From NCBI RefSeq assembly GCF_018446385.1, contig NC_056004.1, positions 31,750,492 to 31,814,491 on the forward strand: 64,000 bases of DNA, given 5' to 3'. The DNA is from Zingiber officinale. Lineage: Eukaryota; Streptophyta; Magnoliopsida; Zingiberales; Zingiberaceae. Below the pieces are notes generated by a model. It ran no database searches and was not told the DNA's origin. It saw only the letters and a list, made by a program, of their open reading frames with translations. A program made the position numbers and the translations under genes. This document shows positions 58,303 through 64,000 of the stretch, one piece after another. Position 1 is the first letter of the stretch. Each line of letters opens with the position of its first letter.

Positions 58303-60120
58303 CTGGAAATATCCATGAAACCATATTAGTCAAGAAGTCAATAAAATAACAAAGTTGAGCAGCAGCTAAACACTACTGGAAGAAGAAATACTACGAGGGA
58401 AAAGAAAAAATTGCAGATACCATGAGATTATGAAAAATAAAAAGTTCATCCACAATTCCATGGTACTGTTGGATAGAAGTTAATAAGTATCATACGAAGC
58501 TATGTTAAGATAAAAGTACAAAAAATGAAGAAGAATATTGCTTCATTTCTTCAGACAAATCAATTGGAGTATGGATTATGTTTCTAGCATGAAGCAGTAA
58601 AGGGTGAGCTAGTGTCTTCAAAGACTCTCATTGCTTGGTGATCTGATCATGTGGCATGCATAGGGTTGGGGGTGAGGACAACCTATGAAAATTCAGAGAT
58701 GGATCTGAAGGGTAGAGGATGATATCGATGTTTCATAGGAGTAAACAGAGAGGGTCAAGGTGAGAGAAAGAATAGGATTATAGATATATGGTTATTACCC
58801 TATATAACCATCCCTAAGAAAAGAATTATCCTAGTTTCTTTCCAAAATATTTGGATTTGCCAATATAACTCACCAAGGTATGACTCAGCCATGTACTTAA
58901 GTGAACATAAACATGAATGTCTTGTTCCTAATTAAACTCTACTGTCACCAAGAGACTAGCTTTGGCCAAGCAAATTTAAATAAATAAATAACTCATTTGT
59001 GACAGCGTGAATTTGTTTCTCCTTTTGCATTATCCCACTTTAGCTGGTACACCTTGGAACTACTGTAAAATGGATGGATTTTGTGCACAGGTAAAATGGA
59101 GATCACGTTTAAGTCATCCAAGTCCAAGTATATATGATGGGAGATGAATGAAGAAAGGCAAGTTGTTGAATTTTTAGTGTTTAAGGTCATCTTTAAGCAA
59201 TTAAGAATTTTCTAAAGTTCTATGAAAGAATGTGAATCAAAAGATAGGGTTCATCATTAGATTCTTAGAATCAGATACCGTTCAATCACATCTGCATTCC
59301 TCTCCTCATTTAAGCAATAAGGTCATGGTACTTATTAGTATAACAAGATAAAGAAACAATCTGGTACCACCAAATGTAGGTTAAGTGAGAGTTAGTGACA
59401 TCGAGCAGGATAGAGATTATCCTGCGGGTTGACGAGAAGGGGGATAATCCCTTCTTCTTGAGGAGAAGGCAAGAAGAGAAACTGCCATCTTCCATATTTT
59501 TCCAAAAAAAAAAAAAATTTAATAACCAAGGATAATCCATCAAATAGCTAAACATATGCTTATATAGACTCCAAATCTTAAGACAGAAGAAAGAAATCCT
59601 AACGTATAGACCTTAATTCCTAAGATGCAAAAAAAGGAAAGAAATTCTAAAAGAATTAAAAAATTATTAACGGACTCACAATCCTAAACGGATTCAAACC
59701 CCACAAAATACATAAGACGAAAATTACCAAAATTATCTTAAATACCAAAAAACTAAAAAATTACTAAAAACAGTATGAAAGATACTCACCCCGGATTAAA
59801 AAGAACTCGTCCTCAAGTTTATAATAGTGTCAAGTGGTAGCCCAGGAGTAAGATCAGCTAGCACTAAATCGGCAAAATATCTAACACGCTTAACTACATT
59901 GTCAAGTTCAACGTTGCTTAACTTGTCTTGTCTATCTGTTGCCTTCTTTAACCTACTCATGTTTCTATCAGTTATATCACCTTGAGGACACCTTATGCCG
60001 GTGACTCCATGGTGAGGAAAGAATTCTATGTCACCTTCACTACTTTCCTAAACCCTACATCAGCAACATCACTATTAATGCCCACGCCGATTGATTTGAC
60101 CAAACCATGTTGGTCATCTT
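58303..60120. other. Probable FAM91 intron sequence; no exon found
   Basis: I looked for the missing FAM91 N-terminal exons on the minus strand and found none. AT-rich, with a poly-A run at 59504-59516. The part from 59790 to 60060 has words such as AACTCGTCCTCAAGTTT that recall Gypsy elements but is not assignable. Confidence 0.4.
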
Positions 60121-60928
60121 TGTTGGACCAGGGAGGCCGACAAGAGGAGGTGAATTGCCCTGAAAATAAGTTAGAATAATCCCGAGTTAGTTTTAGTAGG
60201 GACACAATATTAGTTAACCAAATACAACATTAAAATAACAACTTAAAAAGAAATAAATAAGATACTAGGATTTTACTTGGTTACAACGTAAGTGGATGTT
60301 AATTTAAGGCAGTTGCAAAGCTCCACTAAAAATATCTCCTTTGTTGAAGGCATAGAAGTCTCTTACACTCTTTGATAGCTCAAAAAATTGCTAGGAATAG
60401 AATACAAAAGTTGTTGTCTATTTTCTACCTCTAGGGGTCTTTTTATAACCCCTGAAAAATTCTATCTGAAGCTGGAAGATGTCTTCAATGGGGTTCAAGG
60501 CGCCTTCAATTAAAGAAGTTTTATCACCAAATATAAAACTTTTTCTTTGGCTAACGGTCATTGAAAGGCGCCTTCAACAGGCTGGACGACGTCTTCGACA
60601 CTGTTCATGAAAGGTGCCTTCCAAGCCATTAAAGGTGCCTTCCCTGCAAATTAGCTCCTTCATCCTCGAGCAATCTTCCGCTCCGGCTTCTTGACCCTCG
60701 AAAACGCCGCGCGCTTCCTTCTCGTCTGCAGGCGTACTCTTCCGCAGCACCTTGTCCCTCGAACGCACCGAGCCCGTCGACTCTTTCCCGTGCCATCCTT
60801 CTCGCTAGCTGCATCTTTCGCTCGACTTCTTGTGCTTCTAAGTTCCTACACACAGACATAAGGATCAAACACAACATGACATAACTTAACTCGATTGATC
60901 ATATCAAAATTACCTCGGGGTACTTACA
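60121..60928 (-). repeat. 3' LTR of the second Copia element
   Basis: Bounded TGTTGG...TTACA on the plus strand. It contains AAGGCGCCTTC palindromes at about 60508 and 60574 and decayed versions at 60594 and 60610-60640. Frames at 60574-60877 are LTR-derived. Confidence 0.85.
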
Positions 60929-60943
60929 ATCTCCCCCTTTTTT

Positions 60944-62007
60944 AATGTGCACCAACCCGACTTAGAGTTAGGGTAAAAGCATAGAATTAATAAAATGATA
61001 ATTAAAATTGAAATTTTGCAAACTACAAAATTACAAATATAACCTCCGCCTAGACTTAAGCTCTCATCTCTCATTCTCCCCCTTTAATCATATCAAAATA
61101 AAGCCAGGAAAAAAAACACAGTTAGATAAAAAAATTGAAACTTTTTCTAAGGGTTAAGGAAACATAATTCAAAGAAAAAAAATTTACAAAATGTTTTTCC
61201 AAAAATCTGAATTTTCAAGATTTAATAATCACACTTGTCAAATTTAATTTAAAAATAATTTTAACACTTTGAAAAATTTTGAAATTTTTTCTTAAAGTTC
61301 AACAGTAGTATATGAATATACAGAAAAATTTTCACAAAAAATATTTTAAGTATTTTAGAATAAATAAATTATTTTGTTCAGAAACATAGTTTTTGCAAGA
61401 TAAATATCAAAAATAGATTTTTATCCAAACAAATCTCCCAAATTTTTCTAAGTATTGAGAACAACATGTATAACAAATGAAAAATTAAATATTTTAAAAA
61501 TAAGTTTTCGAGACTTTTTAGTTTTTAAGAATAAGGTTTTCAGTAAATAATCCATAGAAAATTCATTATTTATTAGAAAATTTTAAAAAAAATATTTCCA
61601 AACAGAAATTCAACAATTCTAATAATTTATAACAAAAAAATAAAACAAAACATTTCAAACAGACATAATTATTTTCAAAAATGAATATTTTAAAAATAGT
61701 TTTACTACTCTAAAAATCAGGTTGGTTTTTCTATGTGTTCAAAATATAATAGCAATTCTTTAAAAAATCAGGATTTTCAAAATGCATCTCAGGAAAAAAT
61801 TTAAATTTTAAATTATGATTTTTCTATAAAAAATCCATAACAAATTATTTAATCGATAAAAATTTCCAAAAAAAATTATACTAAGAGTTTATTCGTTCTA
61901 GCAATAGGGGGAAAATTTTCAATAATAAATGTGAACAATATGCATTTGAACTTAATTTTGAAAAAAAATTTAACATTCCTAAATGTAAAACATGCATAAT
62001 CATTTAT
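60944..62007 (-). other. Non-coding AT-rich 3' internal region of the second Copia element
   Basis: More than 1 kb of AT-rich DNA without coding frames between gag and PPT, where pol would be expected. Confidence 0.6.
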
Positions 62008-63432
62008 TTATACAAAGCAAGATTTGAGAACCCAAAATAGATTTTTACCTACTAGGTTAACAAGAAATTTCTTGGATACATATTTTTGTGATACTTTTCT
62101 AATTTGGCCCTTATGATATTTAAGGAACCAATTTAGCCTTCTATAATTAGGATTAACACATGCAGAATTCTTTGATTTTTCAATTTGGTCCTTCAATTTT
62201 TCATTTTTATCTTTTAGTTTATCATACATTTCTAAAGGACGTGTATTCGCTAAGATTGCTTTCAATTCTAAAACTTTCTTTTTCAATTAGTATTTTTAAA
62301 CTTAAGTTTATATAACAATCTAGTCATAGATTTAATACCTGAATATAATGCGTCAAGAGATAGTAGACATACCTCACTTACCAGATCCACTCTAAAGTTT
62401 GTTTCTTCCTCATCGCTACAGGTTTCTTCTGAGGAGTCTCCCCTTTGTCTATGCTCTCCTCCTGGTGACTTGTCATCAGTGCATGTCCAGCACACTCGTC
62501 CAAATCAGATTCTAATGACGACTCATCCCAAATCGCCTTCAGGGTTTTATGCTTTGTTGTGCTTGGTTCTTTCTTATTGTCCTTCTTCAGTCTTGGGCAG
62601 TCATCCTCGATGTACCCTTCTTCATTGCAATGATAGCATCCCACCTTTCTTTTTCTTCTTTTCTAGGCCTGCATCTTATTGAATTTATTAGATCTAAAAA
62701 ATTTCTTAAATTTTCTTACCATAAATGTCGTTTTGTCATCGTTAAGGGAAGTGTCGGCATCTGATTCGTCCTTCATAACTTTTAGGACAATGTTGTTTGA
62801 TTTTTCTACGTCCTGAGTATCTACACAACGAGACTCGTGAAGTTCAAAAAGTAGAAAATAAACTTTCAAGCGAACTTACCTCGAGGCCCTTAGAGATGTA
62901 GTAAGCATCTACTAAGGCTAACCACTCTGGAGTTCTCGGAAAGGCATTAAGTGCATACCTTAAAGAGTCATGATTTGTTATCTTTTCTCTGAGGTTGTTG
63001 AGCTGGATGATCAGATCTTTGATCTTAGCATGGAGTTGAGCTATCTTCTCTCCCTTATTCATCCGGAGATTCATCAGTTGACTTCGGAGGATGTCCCGTC
63101 TCACTAATTTTGCTTCCAAAGTTTCCTCGTGAAGTTTCAGGAATTTCTCCGAGAGATCTTTTGCAGATTAGTAGCTTCTGATCCGGCTGACCTCTTGGGG
63201 CGAAAGGACGCTAAGCAAATGGAATTCTGTTTTGAACCACGAAGTCGGCTTGTTCCTTCTTCGTCCACATGTACTCTTCTTTGTCAACTCCTTGTTGATC
63301 CTTAGATGCTATAAAATCGTATTTTATAATTAACAAAATTTTAAAATTGGTCTTGAAGAATACCTCCATGTGCTTTTTCCACATTGCGAAGTCTCCCTCG
63401 AATTTCGTCGGATAGATGCTAGATCCAGACAT
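62008..63432 (-). pseudogene. Copia gag remnant (SIRE-like)
   Basis: Minus strand. It starts at ATG 63432 (MSGSSIYPTKFEGDFAMWKK) and passes through MWTKKEQADFVVQNR. After a break come the Gag core (63119-62844: LNNLREKITNHDSLRYALNA), a KFKKFFRSNKFNK block, and a zinc knuckle at about 62640 reading CYHCNEEGYIEDDC, in which the usual His is Tyr. Then follow an acidic stretch and a coiled-coil-like segment (KAILANTRPLEMYDKLKDKN). At least four stops or frameshifts break it. Not functional. Confidence 0.85.
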
Positions 63433-63477
63433 TTCTTCTACTTCGGATGGTGGTTAATCCGTCTAAAGCAGGTCTGA

Positions 63478-63490
63478 CTCTGATACCACT
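63478..63490 (-). promoter_or_regulatory. tRNA-iMet primer binding site, second Copia element
   Basis: The minus strand reads TGGTATCAGAGTC directly after the 5' LTR end ...CAACA. Confidence 0.85.
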
Positions 63491-64000
63491 TGTTGAACTA
63501 GGGAGGCCAACAAGAGGGGGTGAATTGTCATAAAAATAAGTTAAAATAATCTCGAGCTAGTTTTAGCAGAGACACAATATTAGTTAACCAAATACAACAT
63601 TAAAATAACAACTTAAAAAGAAATAAATAAGAGACTAGAATTTTTACTTGGTTACAACATAGGTGATTATTAATCCAAGGCGGTTGCAAAGTTCCACTAA
63701 AAATATCTCCTTTGTTGAAGGCAGAGAAGCCTCTTACACTCTTTTATAGCTCAGAAAGTTGCTAGGAATAGAATACAGAAGTTGTTATGTATTTCCTAAC
63801 TCCGGGGGTCTTTTTATAGCCCATGGAAATTCTATCCGAAATTAGAAGACGCCTTCAATAGGGTTCAAGGCACCTTTAATCAAAGAAATTTTATCGCCGA
63901 AGATAAAACTTTATCTTTGGCTAATGGTCACTTGAAGACGCCTTGAACAGGTTGGAAGGCGCCTTCAGTACTGTTCATGGAAGGCGCCTTCCAAGTCCTT
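63491..64000 (-). repeat. 5' LTR of the second Copia element, partial
   Basis: Homologous to 60121 onward. It shows GGAAGGCGCCTTC-type palindromes at about 63954-63965 and 63979-63991 in better condition than the 3' copy. Confidence 0.85.

Larger units (their letters stand above)
60121..64000 (-). mobile_element. Second Gag-only SIRE-like Copia element (window-truncated)
   Basis: Minus orientation. 3' LTR 60121-60928 (808 bp), PPT AAAAAAGGGGGAGAT at 60929-60943, internal region to 63490 with only gag, PBS at about 63478-63490, and a 5' LTR starting at 63491 and leaving the window. The LTRs share long stretches (e.g. ACACAATATTAGTTAACCAA) but differ at many bases, so this copy is older than the one at 34510. 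No pol is present in the 2.6-kb interior. The far target duplication is outside the window. Confidence 0.85.

Overview
This window is nuclear DNA of a flowering plant, probably a monocot (inference: spliceosomal introns, plant-only protein families, and Tekay/SIRE/Tat/Athila-type LTR retrotransposons; I cannot name the species). It holds three protein-coding loci in a landscape dominated by nested LTR retrotransposons. No rRNA, tRNA or CRISPR array was seen.

Layout. 1-7.0 kb: intergenic, with a ~48-bp tandem array (551-990), a long inverted-repeat (foldback) element (2735-4035), two interleaved copies of AT-rich repeat blocks, and the 3' end of a Tat-like retrotransposon (5722-6306). 7.33-9.11 kb, + strand: a complete seven-exon RING-CH (RINGv, C4HC3) membrane E3 ubiquitin-ligase gene, 232 codons. 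9.69-21.26 kb: a solo LTR (target duplication GCTTC) split by a young 10.8-kb Ty3/Gypsy element of Tekay/Del type. That element lies in minus orientation, has two 3,689-bp LTRs and a target duplication ACGGC, lacks integrase, and carries four in-frame stops in gag-pol.

22.87-46.43 kb: a decayed Tat-lineage Gypsy element in minus orientation, bounded by the target duplication GTTAC. Its 3' untranslated region is a ~57-bp tandem array. Into that array have landed a TRIM (25295-25960), a 5'-truncated Copia element (26303-29740) and an Athila element (30064-43419). The Athila 3' LTR is in turn split by a very young SIRE-type Copia element (34510-41943, duplication CATTC) that encodes only Gag. 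The LTRs of this SIRE element carry arrays of self-complementary units whose two arms change together from unit to unit; this is the most unusual signal in the window.

47.9-49.8 kb, minus: a pentatricopeptide-repeat (PPR) gene related to Arabidopsis At3g62470/At3g62540, with a second, membrane-segment ORF overlapping its 5' part. 50.8-52.2 kb: a MITE-like element with terminal inverted repeats and ~220-bp internal units. 53.0-58.3 kb, minus: the last six exons of a FAM91-type gene (872 codons visible; the N-terminus is not found and should lie beyond the window). 60.1-64 kb: a second Gag-only SIRE-like Copia element in minus orientation, running off the window edge and possibly sitting in a FAM91 intron.

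The three genes show no functional link to each other. The coherent story is of nested insertion in order Tat, then Athila/Copia/TRIM, then SIRE, and of non-autonomous elements (Gag-only or integrase-less) that nevertheless have nearly identical LTRs and so must have moved recently using proteins supplied in trans.
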